In this document: positions 26,992-35,309 of the stretch, one piece after another | Layout: each line of letters opens with the position of its first letter | How positions within the stretch are numbered: position 1 is the stretch's first letter | The notes under the pieces: generated by a model | Database searches by the model: none | Seen by the model: the letters and a program-made list of their open reading frames with translations, nothing else | Told to the model about the DNA's origin: nothing | Source: an uncultured Lachnospiraceae bacterium | GTDB taxonomy: Bacteria > Bacillota > Clostridia > Lachnospirales > Lachnospiraceae | Direction of reading: 5' to 3' | Assembly (NCBI GenBank): GCA_900318375.1 | Contig: ONKG01000003.1 | Span: forward strand, 62,001 to 126,000 | Length of the DNA stretch: 64,000 nucleotides | Position numbers and translations under genes: made by a program

Positions 26992-28407
26992 ATGAAGAAG
27001 AAAGTAATCAGTATCTTAATGGCCGGCATTATTGCCGCATCGCTGGCAGCCTGCGGCTCCGGAGGCTCAGGCAGCTCCGGCGGCACTGAGGCTCCCAAGT
27101 CGGAAAAGACCGAGACATCCACTGTCGAAGCAGGAGCAGAGGAAGGAAAAGTCCTCAACATCCAGTGCTGGAATGACGAGTTCGCAAGAAGAATGCGCGA
27201 TCATATGCCCGGCTACGAAGCCGCTGACAAGGATGACGCGACAAAGGGCGGCAAGCTGGGTGATGTGGAAGTCAGATTCTCGATCACTCCTTCCACAGAC
27301 AATGCATACCAGAACAACCTGGACGCTGTCCTTCCTGAAAATGCGGACGCCGCAGCGGATGACAAAGTGGATATGTTCCTCGTCGAGGCAGATTACGCGC
27401 TCAAATATGTGAACACCCCTGTCGCTCTTCCCATCGCCGATCTGGGCATCACCGAGGACGAGCTGGCAAATCAGTATAAGTATACAAAGGATATCGTTAC
27501 AGACGAGGAAGGAAACCTGAAAGGTCTGAGCTGGCAGGGATGCCCCGGCGTTCTGATCTACAACAGAGATATCGCAAAAGAAGTCCTCGGCTCCGATGAT
27601 CCCGAAGAAGTCCAGAAGGCAGTCGCGGACTGGGATACCTTTAAGAAAACAGCCGATCAGCTGAAAGAGAAGGGATATAAGATCACTTCCACCACAAACG
27701 ATTCCTATCGTGTATTCTCCAACAACGTCTCCTCTCCCTGGGTAGTTGACGGAAAGATCAATGTTGACGACAGCATCAAGACATGGGTTGACATGTCCAA
27801 GGAAATGGTCGACAAGGGCCAGACCGGAACTGCCGATCTGTGGTCTGAAGACTGGTCCAAGGGCTTTGCCAAAGATGCGGACGTTTTCTGCTACTTCGGA
27901 CCCGCATGGCTGATCAACTTCTCCATGGGCGCAGTCGATGACGGCAGCAATGAAGATGACGGTTCCCGTACATTCGCAGGCGGCTGGGGAGCCACTGTAG
28001 GCCCGCAGGGCTTCTACTGGGGCGGCACATGGATCTGCGCCGCTGCAGGCACAGACAATCCCACTGCTGTCGCGGAGATCATGAGACAGATGACCACAAA
28101 CGAAGATGTCCTGACCGAAATCGTCAAGGTTGACAACGACTTCGTCAACAACAAGCCCGCAATGGAAGCAGCTGCTACAGATGACAGCTTCGCGTTCAAG
28201 CCTCTTGGCGGCCAGAACCCTCTGGCAATGTTCTGTGAAGGTGCCGAGAAGATCGACCTCTCCAATATTTCCGAATATGACCAGGGCTGCAACGAGTCCT
28301 TCCAGCTGGCTATGAAGGAATACTTCGAAGGAAACGCATCCTATGACGATGCACTCGCTGCTTTCTTCAAAGCCGTCAGTGAGAAGTATCCTGAGCTGAC
28401 CTATTGA
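26992..28407 (+). CDS. Sugar ABC transporter substrate-binding lipoprotein
   Basis: 471 residues from the ATG at 26992 (AAGGAG 6 bp upstream). Lipoprotein signal peptide with lipobox ASLAAC (Cys at residue 21) and a Gly/Ser-rich tether. The mature region has the family 1 extracellular solute-binding fold (IQCWNDEF, GLSWQGCPGVLIYNRDI, WGGTWICAAAG). It would capture cello-oligosaccharides at the cell surface and deliver them to the two downstream permeases. A strong stem-loop lies between it and the permease genes. Confidence 0.92.
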   Translation: MKKKVISILMAGIIAASLAACGSGGSGSSGGTEAPKSEKTETSTVEAGAEEGKVLNIQCWNDEFARRMRDHMPGYEAADKDDATKGGKLGDVEVRFSITPSTDNAYQNNLDAVLPENADAAADDKVDMFLVEADYALKYVNTPVALPIADLGITEDELANQYKYTKDIVTDEEGNLKGLSWQGCPGVLIYNRDIAKEVLGSDDPEEVQKAVADWDTFKKTADQLKEKGYKITSTTNDSYRVFSNNVSSPWVVDGKINVDDSIKTWVDMSKEMVDKGQTGTADLWSEDWSKGFAKDADVFCYFGPAWLINFSMGAVDDGSNEDDGSRTFAGGWGATVGPQGFYWGGTWICAAAGTDNPTAVAEIMRQMTTNEDVLTEIVKVDNDFVNNKPAMEAAATDDSFAFKPLGGQNPLAMFCEGAEKIDLSNISEYDQGCNESFQLAMKEYFEGNASYDDALAAFFKAVSEKYPELTY

Positions 28408-28584
28408 TCAGCTGATCAGTCCACCCGGATCGATCAGGACGGCGGATCAATCACCCTGACCGGATATTCAAAAAGCCGGCAGAAAGATGACCCGTTACAT
28501 CAGATTTGAACGGCAGAGACATAAAGAGGATTTCTCTTATCAAAATGATTCATCTGAAATGAAATGATTCAGCGTTGACAACTT

Positions 28585-28618
28585 CTGCGTGCCCCTTCTG
28601 CCACGAAGGAGCACGCAG
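28585..28618 (+). terminator. Intra-operon stem-loop
   Basis: CTGCGTGC...GCACGCAG with an inner CCTTC/GAAGG pair, then CGGTTTTAT. It sits in the 367-bp gap between the binding-protein gene and the first permease. Probably a partial terminator or mRNA 3'-end stabiliser giving more binding protein than permease (inference). Confidence 0.65.
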
Positions 28619-28775
28619 CGGTTTTATACCTGGTCATCAGTATCCATAACATCATCAGTACCCGTATCATCAGTCATGGGATACACTGGCGTGAACCCAC
28701 GCTGCGTATAGCCCCTGGATCCGCGGGCAGGTCTTGATTCAGATAATTAAACACATTACAGCGCGGAGAAGAGTT

Positions 28776-29690
28776 ATGAAAGAAAAGAAGACAGGAAGTG
28801 CACTGCGTCATAATCGCTGGGGATACTTTTTTCTGATTCCCTTCTTTGTTGTATTTATCATTTTTCAGCTGATTCCGCTGGTCACGACGATCTACAACAG
28901 TTTTTTCGAGCACTATTACAAAAACGGACTGACGGAAGTCGGACCGAACTTTGTATGGCTGGAGAATTACAAGACGCTGCTGGCTTCGGGAGATATACTG
29001 ATCTATTTAAAGAACACCATGATCATGTGGATCATGGGCTTTGTCCCCCAGATCATTCTCTCGCTTCTGCTGGCGGCATGGTTCTCGGATCCGTCTCTGC
29101 GGCTCAAGGGGAAAAAGTTTTTCCAGTCGGTCATTTATCTTCCCAACCTGATCATGGCCTCCGCATTCTCAATGCTCTTCTTTGCCCTGTTTGCCGAGAC
29201 AGGCCCGATCAATTCCATGCTGATGCAGATCGGTCTGATCAGCGCGCCCTACAAATTCCTCTCTCACACTGTGAGCGCACGCGCGCTCGTAGCCTTTATG
29301 ACCTGCCTCATGTGGTTCGGCAATACAACGATCCTGCTGCTGGCAGGCATGCTGGGCATCGACCAGTCACTCTATGAAGCCGCGGAAGTGGACGGTGCGT
29401 CCTCAACCCAGATCTTTTTCCGGATCACTCTGCCGATTCTGAGGCCGATTCTGCTGTACGTGGTGATCACCTCCCTGATCGGAGGTCTCCAGCTGTTTGA
29501 TGTCCCCCAGATCCTGACAAACGGACAGGGCGGACCCAACAGAACAACCATGACGCTGATCATGTATCTGAACAAGCATCTGTACAGCAAAAACTATGGC
29601 ATCGGCGGTGCTCTCTCCGTCATCCTGTTCTTTATCACAGGTGTTCTGAGCATCATCGTATTCCGGATCAATACCAGATCACAGCAATAG
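28776..29690 (+). CDS. Sugar ABC transporter permease (MalF/UgpA type)
   Basis: 304 residues from the ATG at 28776 (GGAGAAGAG upstream). Six membrane segments start at WGYFFLIPFFVVFIIFQLI. The permease EAA loop is EAAEVDGASSTQIFFRITLPILRPI. First of two permeases forming the membrane channel of the CUT1-type importer. No ATPase gene follows, as in many Gram-positives where one MsmK-like ATPase serves several importers. Confidence 0.92.
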   Translation: MKEKKTGSALRHNRWGYFFLIPFFVVFIIFQLIPLVTTIYNSFFEHYYKNGLTEVGPNFVWLENYKTLLASGDILIYLKNTMIMWIMGFVPQIILSLLLAAWFSDPSLRLKGKKFFQSVIYLPNLIMASAFSMLFFALFAETGPINSMLMQIGLISAPYKFLSHTVSARALVAFMTCLMWFGNTTILLLAGMLGIDQSLYEAAEVDGASSTQIFFRITLPILRPILLYVVITSLIGGLQLFDVPQILTNGQGGPNRTTMTLIMYLNKHLYSKNYGIGGALSVILFFITGVLSIIVFRINTRSQQ

Positions 29691-29700
29691 CGGGATCCGG

Positions 29701-29727
29701 TTTCGCAGATTTCGCAGATTTCGCAGA
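29701..29727. repeat. 9-bp tandem repeat TTTCGCAGA x3
   Basis: Three perfect TTTCGCAGA units plus a partial fourth, in the short gap between the two permease genes. Confidence 0.8.
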
Positions 29728-29795
29728 TTTCTCTTGGCCCTGCCGCTCAATAGGGCGGAATGTCCGGAAGAGTTCAAAAGAGAAGGGAGAATGAC

Positions 29796-30671
29796 ATGAC
29801 AGAAAAGAAAGACAACAGGAAAAACGAAAGCTTCAGCCTGAGTGTCGGCACAAGACGCATCATCGCCTATATCGTTCTAGTGCTTCTCACGATCCTCTGT
29901 CTTTTCTGGTTCTATGTGCTGTTTGTCAATGCAACCAGGTCAAAAGCGGAGCTGAATCACGGATTCACACTGATTCCAAGCCATTACGCAGCCAAGAACC
30001 TGTACAATCTGTTCCACAACAGCAATCTGCCCATCCTCAGAGGACTGCTGAACAGCTTTCTGGTAGCAACCTCTACATGCGTTGTGAGCACGTATTTTTC
30101 GGCAATGACAGCCTATGCTATTCACGCCTACAACTTCAAGTTCAAAAACGCGGCCTTCACCTTTATCCTGGCGATCATGATGATCCCGACACAGGTCACT
30201 GCCCTGGGCTTTCTGAGTCTGCTGCGCAAAATCCATCTCATGGATTCCTTCGTTCCGCTGATCGTCCCTTCCATCGCGGCACCGGCCGTATTCTTTTATA
30301 TGAAGCAATATATGGAAGCCAACCTGCCCATGGAACTGCTGGAGTCGGCGCGCATTGACGGAGCCGGCGAGCTGCGGACTTTCAACCAGATCGCTCTTCC
30401 AATGATGAAACCGGCAATCGCTGTACAGGCTATCTTCTCTTTCGTCACCAGCTGGAACAACTACTTCGTCCCTGCCCTGGTATTGAAATCCGACAGTAAA
30501 AAGACACTGCCGATCCTAATCGCGACTCTGCGCTCGGCGGATTTCCTGAAATTTGATATGGCCCAGGTATATATGTTTATCTTCATGGCCATTCTTCCGG
30601 TCATCATCGTCTACCTCTTCATGGCAAGGAGCATTGTTGCCGGACTGACAGCAGGCGCCGTGAAAGGCTAA
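29796..30671 (+). CDS. Sugar ABC transporter permease (MalG type)
   Basis: 291 residues from the ATG at 29796 (AAGGGAG upstream). Membrane segments begin at IIAYIVLVLLTILCLFWFYVL. EAA motif ESARIDGAGELRTFNQIALPMMKPAI. C-terminal MARSIVAGLTAGAVKG is the usual MalG-like ending. Partner of the preceding permease. Confidence 0.92.
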   Translation: MTEKKDNRKNESFSLSVGTRRIIAYIVLVLLTILCLFWFYVLFVNATRSKAELNHGFTLIPSHYAAKNLYNLFHNSNLPILRGLLNSFLVATSTCVVSTYFSAMTAYAIHAYNFKFKNAAFTFILAIMMIPTQVTALGFLSLLRKIHLMDSFVPLIVPSIAAPAVFFYMKQYMEANLPMELLESARIDGAGELRTFNQIALPMMKPAIAVQAIFSFVTSWNNYFVPALVLKSDSKKTLPILIATLRSADFLKFDMAQVYMFIFMAILPVIIVYLFMARSIVAGLTAGAVKG

Positions 30672-30722
30672 AAAAGAATTAAAGGGTAAAAGAATTAAAG
30701 GGTAAAAAGAATAAAAGAGCAA

Positions 30723-30772
30723 AAAAGAAGTTCTTCTCCCGGGTGATTTCTCCGGTATGAAGAACTTCTTTT
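30723..30772 (+). terminator. Terminator of the sugar ABC operon
   Basis: 14-bp stem AAAAGAAGTTCTTC/GAAGAACTTCTTTT followed by ATTCTTCTTTTT. It ends the lacI-ABC transcript. Upstream, two AAAGAATTAAAGGGTA direct repeats lie right after the permease stop. Confidence 0.85.
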
Positions 30773-30854
30773 ATTCTTCTTTTTCCCGCCTCCGGATGAT
30801 AAAATATAGCTGACAATATCCGGGAGATTTCATGCTATTGAGGGAGGTATCATC

Positions 30855-31406
30855 ATGTCAAAAAAACTTGGAAATCTGGTCAAAGAAGCGCGTACATCCA
30901 AAGGACTGACGCAGGCTGCACTTGCTGACAAAGTGGGAGGCATCACGTCCTCCGACGTGAGCAAAATCGAACGGGGTGAAAAAGAGCCCTCACAGGATAT
31001 TCTCAAAAAAATGGCAAAGGTCCTCGGCGTGACACAAAAATCTCTTCTGGACGCGGCAGCGGGCACAAAACCATCATCCGCCTCCAAAACATCGGGCAGC
31101 GGCAAGACTGCTGCCGCAAAGAAGAAGACTGCCTCGTCCTCCTCGAAGACACTTACACTGACCGCAACAGAGAAAAAGCTTGTCGAGCTCTACCGGAAAG
31201 CGGACAGCGGCACGAAAAAGGCTGCCATGAATCTGCTCAAGGGAGAGGGAAATGCGCTTGAACTGTTCGGTACTCTGCTGACCGGCAAAAAAGAAGTTTC
31301 ATCCATGGCCGGAGACCTGCTCGGGTCCCTTCTTTCCGGCAAAGGAGAAGGCAGCACGACAAAAGGACCTGGTGAAGAAGCTGAGGAAGGCACAGAGCAA
31401 GGCTGA
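30855..31406 (+). CDS. XRE-family HTH regulator
   Basis: 183 residues. The N-terminal HTH_3 domain (LGNLVKEARTSKGLTQAALADKVGGITSSDVSKIERGEKEP) is followed by an Ala/Lys/Ser-rich linker with a KTAAAKKKTASSS patch. A C-terminal helical segment (LTATEKKLVELYRKADSGTKK) ends in a Gly/Glu-rich tail. GGGAGG precedes the start. It is the only gene between two terminators, so targets are unknown; autoregulation is likely for the family. Confidence 0.85.
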   Translation: MSKKLGNLVKEARTSKGLTQAALADKVGGITSSDVSKIERGEKEPSQDILKKMAKVLGVTQKSLLDAAAGTKPSSASKTSGSGKTAAAKKKTASSSSKTLTLTATEKKLVELYRKADSGTKKAAMNLLKGEGNALELFGTLLTGKKEVSSMAGDLLGSLLSGKGEGSTTKGPGEEAEEGTEQG

Positions 31407-31435
31407 TGCCTGCTGATGCCTGCGCAGCGATCTTT

Positions 31436-31519
31436 CATATACGTAGGCAGACGCGAGGCCATTCCTATACGTATGCGGGCGCGAGGCCATTCATATACGT
31501 ATGCGGGCGCGGGGCCATG
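31436..31519. repeat. Three 28-bp tandem repeats containing TATACGTA
   Basis: Direct repeats at 31436, 31464 and 31492, each 28 bp, of the form YATATACGTATGCGGGCGCG then RGGCCATT. There are no spacers between them. Located just after the XRE gene stop and before the convergent hydrolase. Confidence 0.85.
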
Positions 31520-31587
31520 GCCGGATGTATGAATATGCTGCGCGCAATGCCGCAGACTGCAGTTGATTCACCGGACCTGCCGCTTCA

Positions 31588-32385
31588 TCAGTCCGGCTTT
31601 CTGCCGGTCATCTCCAGAAGGAAGGCGCGGACCGCCTCCGTCACCTGTTCCAGATGAAAGTCATAGCAGTGGCTGTCCCCCGGAACAGGGACCAGCCGGG
31701 CATCTGCATACTTTGCAGCTATTTCCTCGGAATAGTGATACGGAACAGATTCGTCCCCCGTGCCGTGGACGATCAGCACCGGCCCCTTATAACGTGAGAT
31801 TGCCAGATCCACGTCGATCATCTGCGCCGCGCGGATATAATTTTCACGGATAAGAAGAGACTTGCCCGCGTCTATTTCCATAGGAATAGCAGCCGGGTCA
31901 AAGGGTACACCGAGCAGTTCTCCCTCCCGCGCAGTCTGCGGGATCATGGAGGCCGGTGACAGAGGCAGGAGGGCCCGTATTCTGTCACTCTCCATCGCGC
32001 CGGCAAGCATGGTCAAAAGGCCGCCCTGGGAGTGGCCGCACAGATACAGATCCGAGACAAAGTCCAGTGTCCGGGCATAGTCGATCACAGCCATGGCATT
32101 GCTCATCCATTTAAAAAGCGTGTGGTCGCAGAAAGCCCCGCCGCTCATACCATGGCCGTACATTTCCGCGCGCAGGACCGCAAATCCGACTTGATTGGCC
32201 GTGCGCTGTACAGCGACTATGTGTCTCTCCTCCATGTCTCCCGTAAAGCCGTGGATCAGGATCATCAGCGGCAGCTTACAGGATTCCTCCAGGCATTCCT
32301 CTGCACAAGTGTTTTCCGGAAAATCCAGCTTAGCGTGGATCCGTATTCCGTCATCCGATATATAAAACTCTCTTCTGTTTCTCAT
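31588..32385 (-). CDS. Alpha/beta hydrolase (serine esterase type)
   Basis: 265 residues from the ATG at 32385 (AGGAA 5-6 bp upstream; an in-frame TTG is six codons earlier). Oxyanion segment ILIHGFTGDME, nucleophile elbow GHSQGG, acid in GTGDESVPY and the catalytic His in GDSHCYDF. Cytoplasmic, no signal peptide. It resembles cinnamoyl/feruloyl esterases and other short-acyl hydrolases of gut bacteria. The substrate is not known. Confidence 0.87.
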   Translation of the reverse strand: MRNRREFYISDDGIRIHAKLDFPENTCAEECLEESCKLPLMILIHGFTGDMEERHIVAVQRTANQVGFAVLRAEMYGHGMSGGAFCDHTLFKWMSNAMAVIDYARTLDFVSDLYLCGHSQGGLLTMLAGAMESDRIRALLPLSPASMIPQTAREGELLGVPFDPAAIPMEIDAGKSLLIRENYIRAAQMIDVDLAISRYKGPVLIVHGTGDESVPYHYSEEIAAKYADARLVPVPGDSHCYDFHLEQVTEAVRAFLLEMTGRKPD

Positions 32386-32476
32386 ACCAGTTCCTGTCTC
32401 CAATCATGGGCTGAGCGCAAATTCAAATGAGATAACAATTTCTTATGAGATCATCTTACGAGATAAAATGATATAA

Positions 32477-32515
32477 AAAACTTCCGCCGATGTTGATCAC
32501 CCCGGCGGAAGTTTT
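32477..32515 (-). terminator. Bidirectional-looking terminator after nrdD
   Basis: 13-bp stem AAAACTTCCGCCG/CGGCGGAAGTTTT with TTTATAT following on the minus strand. It ends the nrdD transcript about 30 bp past the stop. Confidence 0.88.
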
Positions 32516-32546
32516 TATATTCTCGCACGACTCAGTGCTGCGCGCC

Positions 32547-34748
32547 TTACAGATGCAGGACGCGCTCGCGGATCTCCTGGGTCCGGCCCTGGTTCCAGAA
32601 CTGGGTTCCGATATATCCGCAGGTACGGCGGGCGACGCTCATGCGGGACTGGTCGCGGTTGCCGCAGACAGGGCACTCCCAGACCAGCTTGCCGGCATCG
32701 TCCTCGACGACCATGATCTCTCCGTCATAGCCGCAGCACTCGCAGTAATCACTCTTGGTGTTGAGCTCGGCGTACATGATGTTGTCGTAGATATATTTCA
32801 TAACAGCCAGAACAGCGGGAATGTTGTTCTGCATATTGGGAACCTCGACGTAGCTGATGGCACCGCCGGGAGAAAGTTTCTGGAAATCAGCCTCGAATTT
32901 CAGCTTGTGGAAAGCGTCGATTTCCTCTGTCACATGAACATGGTAGCTGTTGGTGATGTAGTTTTTGTCCGTCACACCCTTGATGATGCCGAAGCGCTTC
33001 TGCAGGCACTTGGCAAACTTGTAGGTCGTGGACTCCATGGGTGTGCCGTAGACAGAATAGCTGATGCGCTCCGCGGCGCGCCACTCGGCGCACTTGTCGT
33101 TGAGGCGCTGCATGACCTTGAGACTGAATTCCCTGCCCTCGTCAGAGGTGTGAGACTTGCCGGTCATGCGGACGCACATCTCATAGAGACCCGCGTAGCC
33201 CAGGCTGATGGTGCTGTAGTTGTCGAAGAGCAGACGGTCGATCTTCTCACCTTTTTTCAGGCGGGCAATGGCGCCGTACTGCCAGAGGATGGGAGCGACG
33301 TCGGAGACAGTGCCGAGCAGCCTCTCATGGCGGCAGCGCAGAGCGCGGTGGCAGAGTTCCAGGCGCTCTTCCAGGATCTCCCAGAACTTGTCCATATCTC
33401 CGTAAGAGGAGCAGGCGACGTCAACGAGATTAATCGTGACGACACCCTGATTGAAGCGTCCGTAGTATTTGTGCTCTCCGTTCTCGCCCAGGCCGACGGT
33501 ATCGGGCGTCAGGAAAGAACGGCAGCCCATGCAGGGATAGACATCGCCGTTTTTGTACTCCTTCATGACCTTGGCGGAGATGTAATCAGGCACCATGCGC
33601 TTTGCCGTGCACTTTGCCGCAAGCTCGGTCAGGCCGTAGTATCTGGAGCCGGGGAAAATATTATCCTCATCCAGTACATAGATCAGTTTGGGGAAGGCAG
33701 GTGTGATCCAGATGCCCTTCTCGTTTTTGACACCCTGCATGCGCTGGATCATGACCTCTTTGATCAGCATGGCCAGATCGTCGCGGGTGCGGCCTGCGGG
33801 GACCTCATCCAGGTACATGTACATGGTGACAAAAGGAGCCTGGCCGTTGCAGGTCATCAGGGTGATCAGCTGATACTGGATGGTCTGGATACCGCTCTTG
33901 ATCTCCTCCGCCAGGCGGAACTCGACGACCTTGTCGATGATCTCGTCGACCATAGGCTCACCGCAGGCCTGCCGCTCTTCCGCCACCTGTTTGCGGATCT
34001 TCCTGCGGCTGACGTCGACAAAGGGAGCCAGATGCGCCAGAGAGAAGGACTGGCCGCCGTACTGGTTGGAGGCGACCTGGGCGACGATCTGTGTCGTCAC
34101 ATTGCAGGCAGTGTAGAAACTATGGGGCTTTTCAATCAGAGTCTCGCTGATGACAGTGCCGTTCTGCAGCATATCCTCAAGGTTGATGAGGTCGCAGTTG
34201 TGCTCCTTCTGGGCATAATAATCGGAATCATGGAAGTGGATGATACCCTCTTCGTGTGCTTTTACCACATCGGCGGGAAGAAGGACGCGGCGGGTCAGAT
34301 CTTTGGACACTTCGCCTGCCATATAGTCGCGCTGGGTAGAATTGATGACAGGATTCTTGTTGGAGTTTTCCTGTTTGACCTCCTCGTTGATCTGCTCGAT
34401 CAGGGCAAGGATCCCGTTGTCGGTCGTATTGGACTTGCGGGACAGCTCGCGGCGGAAACGATAGCGGACATATTTCTGTGCCACCTCATAGCCGCGCATC
34501 TCCATGATGCCGGTCTCGACCATATCCTGGATATCCTCGACATTTACGGCATGCGTGGATTTCTGCACCTCTCTCGCGATTTTCTCCGCGACCGCAATGA
34601 TCTGATACTCGTTGAGCTGGTGGATGGGCTCCACTTCTTTATTGGCCTTACTGATCGCATTGACGATCTTGGAAAGGTCAAATGTAACCTCCTGCCCGTC
34701 TCTTTTGATAATGTTCGTTGTGACCACAATACCTGTATAATCTGCCAT
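32547..34748 (-). CDS. nrdD: Anaerobic ribonucleoside-triphosphate reductase (class III)
   Basis: 733 residues. The N-terminal ATP-cone (NIIKRDGQEVTFDLSKIVNAISKA) is the allosteric activity site. The barrel has MGCRSF and NLVDVACSS. The C-terminus has a zinc site CECCG...CPVCG and the glycyl-radical loop RRTCGYIGTQFWNQGR. It makes dNTPs without oxygen using a glycyl radical installed by NrdG. No nrdG is next to it in this window, which is unusual but not unique. AGGAAGGGAAAAAGAT precedes the start, and NrdR-like boxes lie upstream. Confidence 0.96.
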   Translation of the reverse strand: MADYTGIVVTTNIIKRDGQEVTFDLSKIVNAISKANKEVEPIHQLNEYQIIAVAEKIAREVQKSTHAVNVEDIQDMVETGIMEMRGYEVAQKYVRYRFRRELSRKSNTTDNGILALIEQINEEVKQENSNKNPVINSTQRDYMAGEVSKDLTRRVLLPADVVKAHEEGIIHFHDSDYYAQKEHNCDLINLEDMLQNGTVISETLIEKPHSFYTACNVTTQIVAQVASNQYGGQSFSLAHLAPFVDVSRRKIRKQVAEERQACGEPMVDEIIDKVVEFRLAEEIKSGIQTIQYQLITLMTCNGQAPFVTMYMYLDEVPAGRTRDDLAMLIKEVMIQRMQGVKNEKGIWITPAFPKLIYVLDEDNIFPGSRYYGLTELAAKCTAKRMVPDYISAKVMKEYKNGDVYPCMGCRSFLTPDTVGLGENGEHKYYGRFNQGVVTINLVDVACSSYGDMDKFWEILEERLELCHRALRCRHERLLGTVSDVAPILWQYGAIARLKKGEKIDRLLFDNYSTISLGYAGLYEMCVRMTGKSHTSDEGREFSLKVMQRLNDKCAEWRAAERISYSVYGTPMESTTYKFAKCLQKRFGIIKGVTDKNYITNSYHVHVTEEIDAFHKLKFEADFQKLSPGGAISYVEVPNMQNNIPAVLAVMKYIYDNIMYAELNTKSDYCECCGYDGEIMVVEDDAGKLVWECPVCGNRDQSRMSVARRTCGYIGTQFWNQGRTQEIRERVLHL

Positions 34749-34895
34749 ATCTTTTTCCCTTCCTGTTGAACCGTTTCCTGTTCAGGACCTGCGCGCCCTG
34801 TGCCGGATGCTGTATCTCTGCTTTCCAAAACCTTTCGCAGCAGCCTGCCAAACCGGCGTTTTTTGTATAATTATGGGGAAGCGCCCATAAAAAAA

Positions 34896-34942
34896 GCACA
34901 AAATCTTGTGGATTCGTGCTCACCCTTGTCCACATATTGTTT
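34896..34942 (-). promoter_or_regulatory. Pair of NrdR-like boxes, 31 bp apart
   Basis: On the minus strand, 34911-34896 reads CCACAAGATTTTGTGC and matches the NrdR consensus ACACWATATATWGTGT at about 12 of 16 positions. 34942-34927 reads AAACAATATGTGGACA, about 10 of 16. Their starts are exactly 31 bp apart, three helical turns, the spacing seen at nrd promoters. This predicts NrdR repression of nrdD. Confidence 0.65.
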
Positions 34943-35309
34943 TCGCAAATATGATACTACAGAATCTGCTTCTTGGAAAGTAGAAAAAGGAAACTAACTG
35001 ACAGTCTTTTTTCGGCAGAATGACAATTGCTCCGTGCCTCGCCGCAGGCCGCCCCCTCCGGAGGAAGATACAGGCGCGGGTGCCCGACAGTAAAATTCAG
35101 ACTCTCCGCCCCAGCCCCCCGGAGGTAAGGTACGGCAGTCCCGTGTTAAAGAAAAATCGTGAATAATCATATTTTTTATCGTCATCGGAAGCATTTTTAT
35201 GGTAGGATTTTATGTGAATTGACTAGATGGATTTCACCCGTAACCGGGACGCCCGCAGCCGTCCCCGTTCTCTCACGGACCATGCCGGCAAGGATGTACA
35301 CAGGGGTTA
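34943..35309. other. Divergent spacer between nrdD and the glgX operon
   Basis: About 370 bp without a trustworthy gene. 35030-35130 is GC-rich with CCTCCGGAGG-type complementarity and a CAGTCCCGTGTTAAAG stretch vaguely like the CCCGTGT repeat. 35150-35260 is AT-rich and should contain the promoter of the plus-strand operon. AGGGG precedes the ATG at 35310. Confidence 0.4.

Noticed and set aside
31436-31519. Possible CRISPR from 28-bp repeats
   Set aside because: Units are directly adjacent with no spacer sequence, and no cas genes are nearby.
32490-34769. Plus-strand open frame opposite nrdD
   Set aside because: Antisense shadow of a conserved gene with glycyl-radical and zinc motifs.
35105-35145. 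Fourth copy of the CCCGTGT hairpin repeat
   Set aside because: Only CAGTCCCGTGTTAA matches; the second stem half and inner hairpin are missing.
34994-35160. Structured non-coding RNA (6S- or SRP-like) upstream of glgX
   Set aside because: GC-rich with some self-complementarity, but I could not match conserved features of any known RNA; a covariance search would decide.
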